DNA from: Cyprinodon diabolis | Taxonomy: Eukaryota; Chordata; Actinopteri; Cyprinodontiformes; Cyprinodontidae | NCBI GenBank assembly: GCA_030533445.1 | Contig: CM060080.1 | Span: forward strand, 7,110,052-7,174,051 | Length of the DNA stretch: 64,000 nucleotides | Reading direction: 5' to 3' | In this document: positions 45,438 to 57,234 of the stretch, one piece after another | Layout: the number at the start of each line of letters is the position of its first letter | Position numbering within the stretch: the first letter of the stretch is position 1 | Program-made: the position numbers and the translations under genes | Notes under the pieces: model-generated | Databases searched by the model: none | What the model was told of the DNA's origin: nothing | Seen by the model: only the letters and a program-made list of their open reading frames with translations

Positions 45438-48175
45438 ATTGAATTGACTCTAAGATGACGTGTTGTAAATTGGCAGTAAATAAATAAACTGGTCTGAATT
45501 AAAATGAACCATTTGATCCTAATAAAATACTTTATAATAAGCACTTGCTGTGCTTATTCTACAGGCTATTTCTACTGTATTTTGTATTGTTCAGCCTTTT
45601 TTGTAGGGTGAAAAAACGTTTAGACAAACTTTATTGTAATTTTGTATACACGGTGAACATACAATGAAATTACATTGCTTACAGCTTACAACAGTGAAAC
45701 GAGTAGCTTACATCAGCGAATAGAACATTTAAAAAAGGTAATGCTTTAATGCTTTTACTAGTTGTGGTAAATTTGTACAAAATACCTAAGACGAGAAGAT
45801 TATTGTTATATCTAATCTAGAGATTTTGCTTGATGGTGATATATTGTTATTATTGAACTATTCATTTGATTGATTATATTATGACATAATTACTGTAGAT
45901 TTTTCCTGTTTTCACAATGAACTCATTCCACCCAAACAGCAATTTTTACACAGAGTATCTAGTAACCCCCAGTAATTTCAAGTTATATCCTAAATGTAAG
46001 AACAGTAAATACATTAAAACCAGAGAAAGTCTTACAGAAGCATTCATAAACATAGATTGTGCACCAGGTTCTAAAATAAAGGCATAATTATAGATTAAAA
46101 ATGGAATTAAACAAAGGCAAGGCTGAAGTATATACGAGGGCTGATTGAAGTGAGTTTTAGTGTATGTGTGCATGTGTGTCTCCTAGCAACAAACACCTCT
46201 CTCAGTCTCAGCTTTGAACCAGCTGAGCAGCAATTCAGGGCAGATGCTACAGGTGCTCTGTAAAACATGAGGCAAGAGGTAAAGGATTAATTTACGGGAC
46301 AAACGAGCTGTCCACATGAAACACTATCTCTCTATCTGTGTTCACTGAGCTGCGTCTAAAAGATCATAACTGTAATTTGCTTGCTGACCAAGGTTTTTAG
46401 TCTCTTACATAAAGGTTGGACTCCTGAATCTGGCTTTTAAAAATCCAGTTATTTTTCACCAATTTAGTAATTTAGACTATGGCTATCAGCTGAGTTATTA
46501 ATCACCAACCAAATAAATCTCTGTTCCAAATAAGCCAAATAGGTCAAATAATTCAGATGCTGCTAAAAGAAGACTGATTCTAGCCTGAGCGATAAATTGT
46601 TCACTTCATAAAATAAACACATTAGGATATTCAGAGCCCATGTAGGACCTTTGATGAAACTGGCATATGCCGTTTTTCAACTGGCATAATCCACTCCTGT
46701 GAACCTCCTCGACACCAGCTTTGGCTTTGCCCTCAGTATTATTGCTTGGATCTGATCTTCTGCCTGTTCTTCAGTCTTCAGAGCTTCAAAGTCTAATACT
46801 CTCTGGGCAGCATCCACACGTCTGATTGGCAGCCGACCGGCTGGAATTTACCTCGTCCACTGGGCACGGACTGAACTTTAAGACCAGGTTAGTGACTCAC
46901 ATGTTCATAATCTTCCTCCTCCAGATTGACGTGGTCACTCAGCTGTGTTTTCTTCCAGCAGAGGTTCCTGCTTTAGATAACCTCGCTGTTTACTGCAGAT
47001 CCATCATTTTAAATAAACGCTCTTTGAGATAACATACTATCTGTCTGCTAGAATACTGGGTTCTCTGTTCTGAGCTCTGACAGGAAGGGGAAGACAACTG
47101 TAGTGCCCATGATCATTGGAAGACTCGGGGTAGCAACACCCACACAGGAGAAATGGCTTTAGCAGACGCCTGGAGAAACATTAGACATTTCATTCCAGAA
47201 ATATGCAGTTCTATGGAGAGCTAAGATAATACTAAGAAGCCTTAAGCTCTCAAGAATCCAGTGGAGGACCTGAACTTGAGATGAAGGAGCCACCCACTCC
47301 GCAATACAAGCGGTGGGTGAAAGAGCAGTTTGTTTGTTTTTTGTACATATATCATATCATATATCTGATGCTTCAAGACAGGGCTCTAGATCTTCATTAA
47401 TCTTTCATTACCTTTTTACTTGTGTCAGATTCCACATCTGGCATAAGAGTAAAGGCTTTCATCAGTGCTTCTGCCATGTAGAGAAATAACACTGCCTTTA
47501 TAGACCCTGTTTTTCATGGCACAATAGTGTAACAGACTCAAAGAGCTACATGTGGACAGATAATATATAAGACATTCATGCATACTCACAACTGCATAAA
47601 TACAAAAGATTCTGAAATAACTGTTCTTGCAAAGACTGTGCGGCATGTTGCACTGACCTCTTGTGTTGATAGGATCCCCTGGGCAATACTGAGTCAGGAC
47701 TTATGAAAATGTATAAAATACTGTACATGCAGTCTCACCAGAAAAGCTGTTAGTTGATATACCCCCTTTCAGAGACATAGACAGGTACTGCAGGCCAACA
47801 AAGAACCCAAACGACAGCCCATTCCTAAGGGGCGGACCCGTTCATCCGGTTCAATTTGCATGTTTTCTAAGTCAAAAAAAGGCTTTGTTTTTGGTCCACT
47901 CTATAAAGCCTCAAACTCAAGGCTATTTCTAAGAGAAACGTCTTCAAACTTGGAAACAAAGTCCAGTGGATTGTTTTTTAACTTTTTTGGCATGACACAG
48001 GGTGTCTGCCTCATGGAATAAAACTGGTAGTTGGTTTCAAAGGAGAGGAGTCTGATAACTAAAAGACCTGCCTCCTATTCTACTTGGTTATTAAGGTTCT
48101 TATGTGGGGCAAAACAATATATTCTGGATTTAGAAGGGAAGGTAAATTAGGTAAATGAATCATTTCAATGATTCC
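45438..48175. other. Unassigned, with an LTR-like 3' end near 47082
   Basis: 46660-47082 ends TTAAATAAACGCTCTTTGAG ... GCTCTGACA, resembling an LTR polyadenylation region and 3' end. I could not find its TG start or a target duplication. 47930-47990 holds the GGAAACAAAGTCCAGTGGAT repeat also present at 39960 and 60590. No host gene recognised. Confidence 0.4.
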
Positions 48176-48445
48176 TCTGGCCAATATAAAGCACTCAACA
48201 CTATCAATGCTATCAGCGGGGCTCCCTTTTTGAAATACTCTTTATGTGAGTTGGGGGAAGACCAACTTGTGGAGGCTAAAAGGAGAAACGTGAAAGGAAT
48301 CATGCCCAAAGAAAAATAAGAGTTGATCATGGAAAGGAGTTTGTTTGTTGGCGCAGACTGAAAGAAAAAGCCGGATGTAAAACCTATTCTCTCTTCTCAA
48401 CTTTATTATTAGACTGGTACTGTAAGTTAACACTTGGCATACACT
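48176..48445 (+). mobile_element. TE-derived short first exon, copy 2
   Basis: Colinear with 9413-9818 (GCCAATATAAAGCACTCAAC, GGGGCTCCC, GGAGTTTGTTTGTTGGCGCA, GCCGGATGTAAAACC, a GTAAGTTAACACTTG donor region), but lacking the segment with the copy 1 ATG. Its frame is broken. Confidence 0.55.
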
Positions 48446-49279
48446 CATACATCTTTATTATTTTTTTATGTTTAGCAGAAGCAAAATGTGGGCAGAGAAA
48501 GCTAGCAGGCTCTGGCTGCTCACTGGAGCTCCGTTGCTGGTCCTTTGCACCGTGGTCTGCCAGCCTGCCCTGGCAGTGCTCTAAAGAGAGCGGCAGCTTT
48601 TGCTATCCGTCATTGTCGGGTTCATAAAATGTAGGTTTTTGCAAAAGAGGAACAGAAATATACAGTAATGGATACAATTTCTGCAGAAAGGAGAGGCAGT
48701 TGAACCCCAGACTCAAACACACTGTCTCCCACTGGACCTCCTCCGCAGAGCAGTTTTATTAACAGAACATGACACATGGTTACAAACAGAGTATTGTTCT
48801 GACAGAACAATTGATCAGTTCATGAAGACAGAATGCTCCATCAGAATGACAGGATGGTCCCCTGACTGGATCATGAGACAGGAGTGGAGCATCCCCTCGC
48901 ACAAATGTTTCATAAACACACATTCATTTGATAATCATCACTGCAGGTAAGTTGCATTTTGTGGACTTACTAGTAAATAAATACAATAGTTCAGCTTTGA
49001 CACAACAAACACATAGGACTATTTTTTTTGTGTCTTTCCTGGACAAGGTATCTCTAACATTGCTTATCTAAAAGTTACCCTAGAAAGTGGAGAAGATTTA
49101 CTATTCATTTAAACTTCATTTTTTCCAGGAAAATAAATCCATTGTGATTGTTAATCACTTTTTTTTGAAGATGTTACAATGTTTGTTGTTACAAGAACAA
49201 ACTGGAACCTGCAACAGACAGATAAGATCAGCTTAGTGTTTTTTTTTCCTTTTCGGATCATTAAGATCAAACCTTGTTC
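48446..49279. other. Unassigned sequence
   Basis: No gene recognised. T run near 49240. Confidence 0.35.
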
Positions 49280-49500
49280 AAGAAAATAATGGGATTAACT
49301 GTGTCAAAAAGCACTGATATCTAACAGGACAAGTACAGATAAAAAGTCCATTATGTGAAGCCATGAGAATATCATTTGTGACTTTTATCAGTGATGTTTC
49401 AGCGCTGGGCTCTATTACCTCACTGAAACTCTTCAAACAGTTCATTAAAGGTAACGTGTTTACTAATTACAGGGATAAACTGACAGAAATGTAATATATT
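49280..49500 (-). mobile_element. LINE RT fragment, minus strand
   Basis: Matches 7670-7850 at nucleotide level in order: TATCTAACAGGACAAGTACA, ATGAGAATATCATTTGTGAC, CACTGAAACTCTTCAAACAG, TTCATTAAAG. A short decayed piece of the L2/Rex1-like LINE. Confidence 0.6.
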
Positions 49501-49754
49501 ATACATACGTGTATTATTTATTATCATCTAAAAACTAAAAGTCTAAATCCAGGGATCCACCAGACCTGTCCTTCCAACTGGAGGGAAAGAAGGCTGCATG
49601 TTTTTGCTGCATAACTGAGTCTTTGATTTTGAGCAGGCCACAATGCACTGCTATGCCGTAATTGGTCGACCAATCTGCCATTCACTTGTCCTTCATGGGT
49701 TGTGGTCTGTCAATTTAACCATACTTTTTTGTCAAGCTTGATTTTCTCCATTGA

Positions 49755-50502
49755 AAGAAAAAGTCTATTTAACAAGGAATAAGCAGTGGATCATGATCTA
49801 TACCTAAAACTAATATGTTTGCAGTGATTTAATGAATTTAGTGTCATTTGTAAAAACATAAAAACAATAATTTTCTTTGTGATCACGGAGTCTGGGAGCA
49901 GCCATTTTTGCCCAAATATAGTACCACCTCCCTCCTGCCATCTTCCGGCAGTGACGTCACGGTCAGCAACAATTATTGAAGATTTCCAGAGGACTTGACC
50001 ATTGAAATTCACCAGAGCTATAGTGAAACGGACAATGCCCACGTGCATGGCAGCTCGATGTTGGAATACATCAGGTAAAAGTGAAAAAAAAGTAATTTCA
50101 CCTTTCTGATTCCTGATCCTCCACGGACGGGTTGGTCGTTGGATTGCCAACTTGAAGAGGGAGGATTTGCTATCGCACTTCTGGCCAGAGAAAAAAAACA
50201 CGTAACATGTAGCCAACATTTGGAAGAAGAATGTTTTTAAGTTGACTTGGATAATAGCGCGTTGTGACAAACACCAGATACAGCACTGGGACTTGATCAA
50301 CAGCCGATACCGCACAGTGACGTCACAAACCAGTAGGCGGCAGTAGTGTTCTCTGACAAACATGGATTCCTCCAGTGAAGCACATTCATATGAAAAATAC
50401 TCTTAATAAAATCACTTATCATGTATTGAACAGTATGTAATAACTTCATATTTAAAGAACTTTCAGAAGTTCAAATTCTGAATATGACCGGACTTTTCCT
50501 TT
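49755..50502 (+). mobile_element. THAP-bearing TTAA element, copy B
   Basis: The left end is worn (TTGA|AAGAAAAAGTCTATTT...). The right end, read inward, is AAAGGAAAAGTCCGGTCA next to TTAA (50503-50506), matching the copy A left end. An ATG at 50034 opens MPTCMAARCWNTSGKSEKK, giving the first two zinc ligands of a THAP finger (C-x4-C). Central codons follow in a shifted frame, and TGT AGC CAA CAT at 50208-50219 gives the C-x2-H pair. Two perfect TGACGTCA palindromes lie at 49952-49959 and 50318-50325. Confidence 0.82.
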
Positions 50503-50506
50503 TTAA

Positions 50507-50759
50507 AATAAATATTTGTAAACCAGGTCCTCGTGTTTTTGTCTCTTCCTTTTTTTGTCACAATCTCAGAGACTGGTTTGGATGATTAAGTATCAAATAT
50601 TTATATACAAAAATTTGATAAATGACTGAGTGTGACTATGCTTGTTATTTTTCAAAAGTTTCCACCTCTTTTTTTGTCTCCTGAACAACGTAATTAGTTA
50701 AAGACATTATTTCTTGTGTAGCTATATAACTCCATTTTCACAAGTCTAAACGGGGACTC
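50507..50759. other. Unassigned sequence upstream of prkd1
   Basis: AT-rich; no repeat recognised. Confidence 0.35.
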
Positions 50760-51213
50760 CTAAAAATGATCTACATCCATCACTACAGGACGTTTCCTTT
50801 CCTCTGCTCCTCCCTCCTCCTCCCCTGCATCCACTATTGACGTCTATGACTCTGTCACCCGCCTCACTGGTTTCCAGGCAGCTCTCTGGTCCAGTCAACT
50901 AGTCATTCCTACCCCTCAGTTTCCATCCGTCCTCTGTCTCATCGTGCCGTCTCTCTGCGTGTTAGACTACTTAGATTCCCTGTAGTTGTTCATTGTTTTT
51001 CTCTCTTTTTTGTTTCTAAAACTGTTTTGCGCTCTCCTAACGCTTTGGGTGTTCCGTGCGTCAGAGCAGCCGCAAATAGCAAAGCTTCAACTCTTCCCTT
51101 AGGTTGCTTCCTCGCTTCTTTCCTTTTAGTCTAATAGTTGACAATCCGGTGATTATCAGTGACTTGATTTCTGTTTCTTGGCAAAGTTGGAAACAACAGA
51201 AGAGAAAGGCTAC
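50760..51213 (+). promoter_or_regulatory. Presumed prkd1 promoter and 5' UTR
   Basis: The 450 bp before the start codon shift from AT-rich to pyrimidine-rich and more CpG-containing sequence (CTCCTCCCTCCTCCTCCCCT at about 50808), with a TGACGTC half-site-like motif near 50837. No TATA box is placed where it would fit. The start site and any upstream noncoding exon cannot be determined. This is inferred from position and composition. Confidence 0.4.
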
Positions 51214-51429
51214 ATGAGTGCTCCTCCGTTGATCCGGGCGCCCAGCCCGCTGCCGTTTTTGGGAGGGACGAACAGCCCCAATACCGAAGGTGGAGGTGGA
51301 GAGGGGGGAGGCGGTGTGATCTCCTTCCAAATCCAGATAGGGATGAGCCGGGAACCGGTTCTCCTAGACGCCGCGGAGCTCAACCTTAGTCAGGTCCGGG
51401 AGGTGGCATGCTCCATTATTAACCAAAAG
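51214..51429 (+). CDS. Protein kinase D1, coding exon 1
   Basis: 72 codons from ATG 51214 to the donor AAG|GTAACT at 51430. The protein starts MSAPPLIRAPSPLPFLGG, very like the PRKD1 N-terminus. A Gly/Glu-rich spacer follows (residues 26-34), then VISFQIQIGMSREPVLL and LNLSQVREVACSIINQK, which begin the ubiquitin-like domain conserved in all PKDs. A TTG-started extension upstream is open, but the family starts at this ATG. PKD is a diacylglycerol- and PKC-activated Ser/Thr kinase of Golgi and plasma membrane. Its ubiquitin-like domain mediates dimerisation, C1 domains bind diacylglycerol, and a PH domain holds the kinase inactive (family knowledge). prkd1 fits better than prkd2 or prkd3, mainly by the MSAPP start and VREVACSI, but a tree was not made. 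Confidence 0.93.
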
Positions 51430-52375
51430 GTAACTAGCAGTTTGTCAGATGCTGATGAGAAGTTTTTACGCACGCATCCAGAGTGCTCCTGTCTCAAAAA
51501 AAAAAAAAAAAAATCAATGTTACACGAAAGTTTTTAACTGTCCATTTCAATGAAAATCACAGCCTAGGTTTTATACTCTTTATCAGTATAAGCAAATATT
51601 TCGAAATATGTTAATTGCAACTTAACAACAACACATCTATAAATGCAGATGGAGCCATTCTTTAAAAACTTCAGTGTAACTATTCAGAGAAAGGAAAGTT
51701 ACCATGTCAAATGTTCCAGATGTCAGCATCAGATGATAAAGTAGCCAATTAACACAGTACTCTGGTTTGACACTTGTTTTTGTTTGTTTTTTTTGCAGCT
51801 GGGACATTTTAAACAAAGAGAGATGAAGCAGCTGAAACCGAATTACAAATTTATCATAAACAAACTAAATCATGTAAAATGCATGTTTTATAGCAAACAT
51901 ATGGTTAGCAGTGCATGCTGGTATAGCTGGTTGAAAAAAATACTCCTTCCCCTTCATTGGGCTGTTTCTAAATATTTTCTGTTGTTGTGTGAAGGGGCTG
52001 ATTTAGAAAAATGTGGGGCCTTAGACAAAGACAGGCAGGAGGACCTCTGAACTGAGAAGACAATAAAACAGACCAATTTTACAGATACAGACATTTTAAT
52101 AGAAAAGACATACATTACTTGTTCTAGGTTTTGTTAATCCCTTCTTGTCCCTTTTGTTGTTTTCCTCTCTATGTTTAGTATTATAAGCGTTCAGATGGCA
52201 TTTTAGCCAAGGCATTTTTATCAAAAACATAATGTGCACAAAAAAGGAATAGTTGTATTAACCATACTTGTAAACAGAGTTTTATGGAGCCCCCAGGAAC
52301 TTGGGGTCCTAGGCAACTGCCTAGTATTGACTAAATCCTCCCCGGTTGTGTGGAAACTAAAGATGTCATACCCTA

Positions 52376-52475
52376 TTAGCCCTGGCTGCTGCAGACGGGC
52401 TAACATTAGCCCTGGCGTCTGCAGACGGGCCAACGTTAGCCCTGGCTGCTGCAGATAGGCCAACGTTAGCCCTGT
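52376..52475. repeat. 30-bp minisatellite, 3.3 units
   Basis: Three full 30-bp units starting at 52376, 52406 and 52436 (TTAGCCCTGGCTGCTGCAGA ...), plus a partial one. Units differ at a few bases. Too few and uninterrupted to be a CRISPR array. Confidence 0.9.
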
Positions 52476-52544
52476 GTGTGGTTAGCCTCAAGCTTCACTG
52501 GTTTCCACGGTCCTCTCAACCTTGTACCCACACCTGATATGGAA

Positions 52545-53027
52545 CACCTATTACAGTTGTGCAAGAGTGTGCACAAGCCCATTTATCCTAATTTTACTAG
52601 CAGTAATATTAAATGTATTTCTCCAAATAACATGCCAAACTTTATCTGTCAGGTATAAACTTTACAGCCGAGGCATCAGTGAGAAGCCCAACCTCTGTTT
52701 CCAGAGTACGGCATATCATGAAATAATCTCCCAAAACCACTCTGGTCTTGTTTCTCTCTTGTGAGGCTTTTCTCTCTTCTTACACACTTCGTAGAACATC
52801 GGCCATTTTCAAAGCTCTGCTGTGAGAAAGGCGAGCTTCAATGATTGGCTGAAACAAATAGCTCATCACAGATATACGCCTGAAACTGCGCATGCGCAGA
52901 AAAAGATAGCTAACGGGATGAGCACGTAGGACGGCCTTACGTAAACATATCACCAGAATGATTGAGAGGTACGAGACCCACTTATATTGATGATCCATCC
53001 GGAAAAAGAAAATCCTTTACTATACCT
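52545..53027. mobile_element. TTAA-flanked MITE, family V copy 2 (left-truncated)
   Basis: The right end ...GGATCATCAATAT-type text reads AATCCTTTACTATACC|TTTAA on the + strand, with TTAA at 53028-53031. It is colinear with the right part of 39583-40983. It contains a perfect TGCGCATGCGCA palindrome at 52887-52898, the NRF1 consensus. The left end was not resolved. Confidence 0.68.
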
Positions 53028-54027
53028 TTAAAGTATAATGTCCTCGCTTCAAATGATCTAAAGACATACTTTTGTAAAACAACGGCATCAGAAAAGTGAA
53101 CTTTTGACCCTGGAAGCTCCTACCGCCGCCGCAGTGCATGCTGGGACAGCTGTCAATGTGGAGAACGGTCAAGTCTTCTCTGATGCATGCCGGGTAAAGA
53201 GGGAGGGACAAGAACAAGTTCTTGGTCTTGCGTTATTGTGAATTGGAACAGTCCTTGGGCGAATTACATTTCACGAGCACGTGAGAACGCACAAGTACAC
53301 ATGTTAAGAAATGGCCAGTATCTACAGCTCCTGATGCATGCAAAGCAATAATTTGATTCAGGTGTCCTTTCAAACGTCAAACGTCTAAAAATACAGGACA
53401 GGATTGAAGACCTGTGATAAAAATATGTGAATGTATCACAGTGGACTGTAACTTAAGACCAGTAAGATGGTATCTGTCACTGCATCCAACAAGAAGTTAA
53501 CAATTTCTTAGAGGAGAAGTGCAAGTTACAACAATCGTGCACTGTACACCATACCTATGGTGGAATGTGTTGCAGCAGGGGTTTAAGGGAAGAACAGCCA
53601 TATTCCACATCCTCCCTTCCTGAATTTGTCAATGCAGGTGCAGACTGCCTCTGTTAGAAAAGCAATACCTACTATATCCATACTACACTGTTGAGGGCCA
53701 CTCCAAGTTCTTTATTGCCCAAAAAGAGCATGTATGAGAGCTACAGCTGGAGCCAGGTGGACCGGAGTGGAGCAGAAGATCAGAATGGTTCCCTATTTGG
53801 ACAGATGGACAAGCACCTGCTAGCTAGACAAATGGGTATTGTGGGGATGACAATGAGTTCCTGACATACAGGCTACCATTGATAAAAAAGGGGAAATTCA
53901 TATCTGCAAAACTAATCCTCAAAACATGCCCCCTGTAGCCCTGGCCTCTTCATACTGCTCTCCTATCCACAGAACTAACATGGTTAAGACGTTTCCACAC
54001 CGCACCACCATGGCGCTTCTCAAACAA

Positions 54028-54154
54028 CAATGATGAGACCCAGGAGATGACGCTTCTCTTTAGATGTTAATGTCCACAAATCATGACAAAAAGAATATTT
54101 TAGTACAAGTACTGATGTTAAGAAATAATTTGTAGGGTACCAGCCAAGGGGTAC

Positions 54155-54165
<11 letters not shown>
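54028..54165 (+). repeat. Unclassified repeat U, copy 2
   Basis: ACCCAGGAGATGACGCTTCT, CACAAATCATGACAAAAAGA, TTTTAGTACAAGTACTGATG, CCAGCCAAGG and TACTACT match copies 1 and 3. The right part is replaced by a TA microsatellite. Confidence 0.72.

Positions 54166-54231
<66 letters not shown>
54159..54231. repeat. TA microsatellite
   Basis: About 36 AT units within the repeat U copy. Confidence 0.95.
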
Positions 54232-54234
<3 letters not shown>

Positions 54235-54388
54235 TTATATATATAAAACAGTTCTGAAACAGTTTTCAGTCGGGTTTAAAGTAGGACGGCCATTAAGAAA
54301 TTCCCCATTTTGAAATATCCACAGGTTTAGGCAGATGCAGAGCAGTAGCAGTATGTCCAAGTTACGAAATAAGGAGAGGAGTCCCATC

Positions 54389-54746
54389 TAGGGCTAAAAC
54401 AATTAATTGGATTTATTATAATTAATCAATTATTGACATAATGGTCAATGTTCATTGTTAAATGGCGTTTAGAGACTGTAAAACACACCTTTATCTGACA
54501 GAACGACTGACTTAGAGCTGTAATTATATCAATATTGTATAATAAATATAAATATTTTGCATTTAAGATAAAGTGTTTGTCTGTCAATCTGCTCTATCCA
54601 GAAGTCCTCAAGTGGTAACGTTTAGTTTCATCTGGGTTAATTTAGTAAAAAATCTTATTCAAGGAACCTTCCGATTATCAATAGATTAATGAAAAAGTAA
54701 TCAATAGATTAATCTATTTGAAAAATAACTGTTAGTTGCAGCCCCT
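54389..54746. mobile_element. hAT-type MITE in prkd1 intron 1
   Basis: Ends TAGGGCTAAAACAATTAATT and ...GTTAGTTGCAGCCCCT, inverted-repeat ends of a common fish MITE (TAGGGCTGCAAC). The flanks GTCCCATC and GGCCCATC match at 7 of 8 bases. Interior ATTAATC-rich inverted motifs. No coding capacity. Confidence 0.8.
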
Positions 54747-55444
54747 GGCCCATCATCCACACCAAGCTATCTGAACCCCTGCCTTCAGAAGATTTTCAGG
54801 GCTTATAAAACAAGGGCGAGACCCTAGGCCTGACATAGAAGTCCCAACAAAGCTAAAACTATTTTAATTCCCACAACATTAAAATACAGGAGTTCTGGTT
54901 AATCTGGTTATGACCTAACATAGGATATCAACACACATAAACTCACACCTCTAGCCCTCTATATCAGTAATAATGGTGCTGTGTGTACTGTGTATAAATC
55001 AGTAGTGCATTCTCTTTGTTGCCTGGCAACTGATGATGATGGGACTGTGAAGTGTCCTTGTGAGGACCTTTATTAGAGACCATGCCTTTTCAAACAAAAT
55101 ACAAAAGATAAAAGATGTTTTTAAAGATGAGTAAACATATTCATTTTAAAATTTACTCCAAAGTCATAAAATTGAATTCTAATTAGGTTATTTAGATAAC
55201 TGCTATCTTTGTATCTAAAAAAACTGAAACTAGTTGCATCAAAACTAACTAGTGAAAATTGAAGTGATGCCCAAGAAACAAGAGAACGGGAAATTACTCA
55301 TTTTAACAGAGTTCGGCCCTTAAACCATTGAACAGATTAACTAATAAAGTGGTAAATTAACATGTTTTATACACTTGTTTAATTAAATTGACAGCAGAGT
55401 TTTATTTATTTTTTTTATTGAACCAAATTACACTATTTCCTTAA

Positions 55445-55964
55445 AGCTGCAGTGTGTAACTTTTAGCGACATCTAACTTTTAGCGACGTCAGACTGCAGA
55501 CTGCAGCAACATGAACATCTCCCCCCCACCGCTTCTCCCCCCCAACAGTACGGCGAGCGTTACGGGACAAAATGTCTTCCACGACGTCCGCATCACCTAC
55601 CTTCTGAAGTGATGAGGTTTGTTTACATAGATAATTTTACAGGTAGTATGTCATTAGTCTGTGTAGGGTATAGATTTCATGTAGACTTAAGATAGTAAAT
55701 ATACCCGTTATTTTTTCTACATTATTGTGACATTTTGGCGATCTCGCAATCACTAGTTTGTTGGCTCTGCGCTGCCGTAGCGCAAAGATGTCTGCCTCCA
55801 TGGCTGCGAGACCCGCTCCTATGTAATTATAAATAACGAATTCTAAGGCAACGCAAATATTAAGGTTAAGAGGCTGAGCTCGTAGATGATGATAAATAAC
55901 ATAGTTATGTATAATATATTACATTTCTGACTGTATATCCCTGTAATTATTACACACTGTAGCT
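55445..55964. mobile_element. TTAA-flanked MITE, 520 bp, in prkd1 intron 1
   Basis: TTAA at 55441-55444 and 55965-55968. Ends AGCTGCAGTGTGTAA and TTACACACTGTAGCT are inverted repeats with one mismatch. A (T)AGCGAC(AT/GT)C duplication lies near the left end. No coding capacity. TTAA targets suit piggyBac or Kolobok-type mobilisation; the parent family is not known to me. Confidence 0.82.
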
Positions 55965-57234
55965 TTAAGACATAAGATACAATAAAAGAAATTCCAACTT
56001 ATACAAAATGTTCATTTACCAGTGAATAAAGATATTTATTTTAATTTTTGCCTGTATTTATTAAAATAATAAATTTTAAAGTGTCCCAATAGATTTGTAG
56101 CTGTAAAAGTGGATGGTGATAATAACTGTACAGTGGTCATAATTTTTGGGCTGGGTGGTGAGGGGTTATTAAAGCTTGGGAAGAGAAGTGTAACTGTTAT
56201 TATGATTTAATTATGTCTGATAAGTCAGACTTTTATTGTAAACTTTACAACTTCCAGTTTTGGGTTATTATTGTTTTTAACTAAAATTTAAACCGAGCAT
56301 TCAGGGATCTCCAGTTCTGCATACTGTGCAGAATATCCGTCACATAAAGTCTTGAAGCTGAATATAATAACAAGAGATTGAAAAGATGGAGAGGAATCAG
56401 GCTTGTTTTTTGTTTCCATGACAACAAGAGCTGCACTGCTGCTATGGCGACAGCACGCATGAAAAAATGTATCTATGAAGTGTATCACTGAGGAGTTGAG
56501 TAGAGAGGCAGGTGAAGGTCTGAACAATGGAGGTGCTCAACCTCATGTTCTTTTCTTTTTGTCATAATTTTCTGCTCACGTCGCTCCATCTCTGCTTCTG
56601 CATTTTACATTCTACTTTCTTGCTTCCACTTTTAACATATACTGTCTCTTATTCATGGCAGATTTTTTTCACTATTTATTTTGCAGCTCCTCAAACTTAA
56701 CAATTGTTAAGAGTCCCTTGGATGACATAATCTGAATGATATATGAAACAGGATGTGACATATTGTTAGCTATCCAAAAACCTTTCATGAACAAAAAAAA
56801 TCCTCTTAAACTCTTAAACTCAATTTCAGTATTGTCTCTTTAAATGTTAATATTTCACAAGTAAACTTCTGACAAAGAGGAAACCTTGTTTAAACAAAAA
56901 TCGTGACCATTAAAAGTTTAAGTTAAAACATTTAGTATTTTTAGTAATGCTTTTCATTTTATTGACATTAATTTGAATCTTAATTTTCAATCTTAATTTT
57001 TTAATTCTAATCAATGTACACATGGATACAAGAGTGACAAAGATTTTCAATTGCCCCCTTAAAATCACTCACTGTAGGGATTCACAGACAGACAGAGAAT
57101 TAAGCACCAAGGCATGTAAACTGCTCCTACACAAAAATGTCAGAGCATGGGTCAGTTTCTTCTATTTTAATGGTTTCTATTATTACACTACTAAACCTTA
57201 TGAAAACTCTTTCTATTACAGTTCAAATATTTAA

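Noticed and set aside
46150..47082. Full solo LTR with start at 46151
   Set aside because: The flanks (TGAAG before, GGAAG after) match only partly and no convincing TG start or homologous copy was seen; only the 3' end is noted.
51178..51213. N-terminal extension of prkd1 exon 1 from a TTG codon
   Set aside because: Not an ATG; the family begins MSAPP at 51214.
52376..52475. CRISPR-like array
   Set aside because: Units abut with no spacers and the genome is vertebrate; it is a minisatellite.
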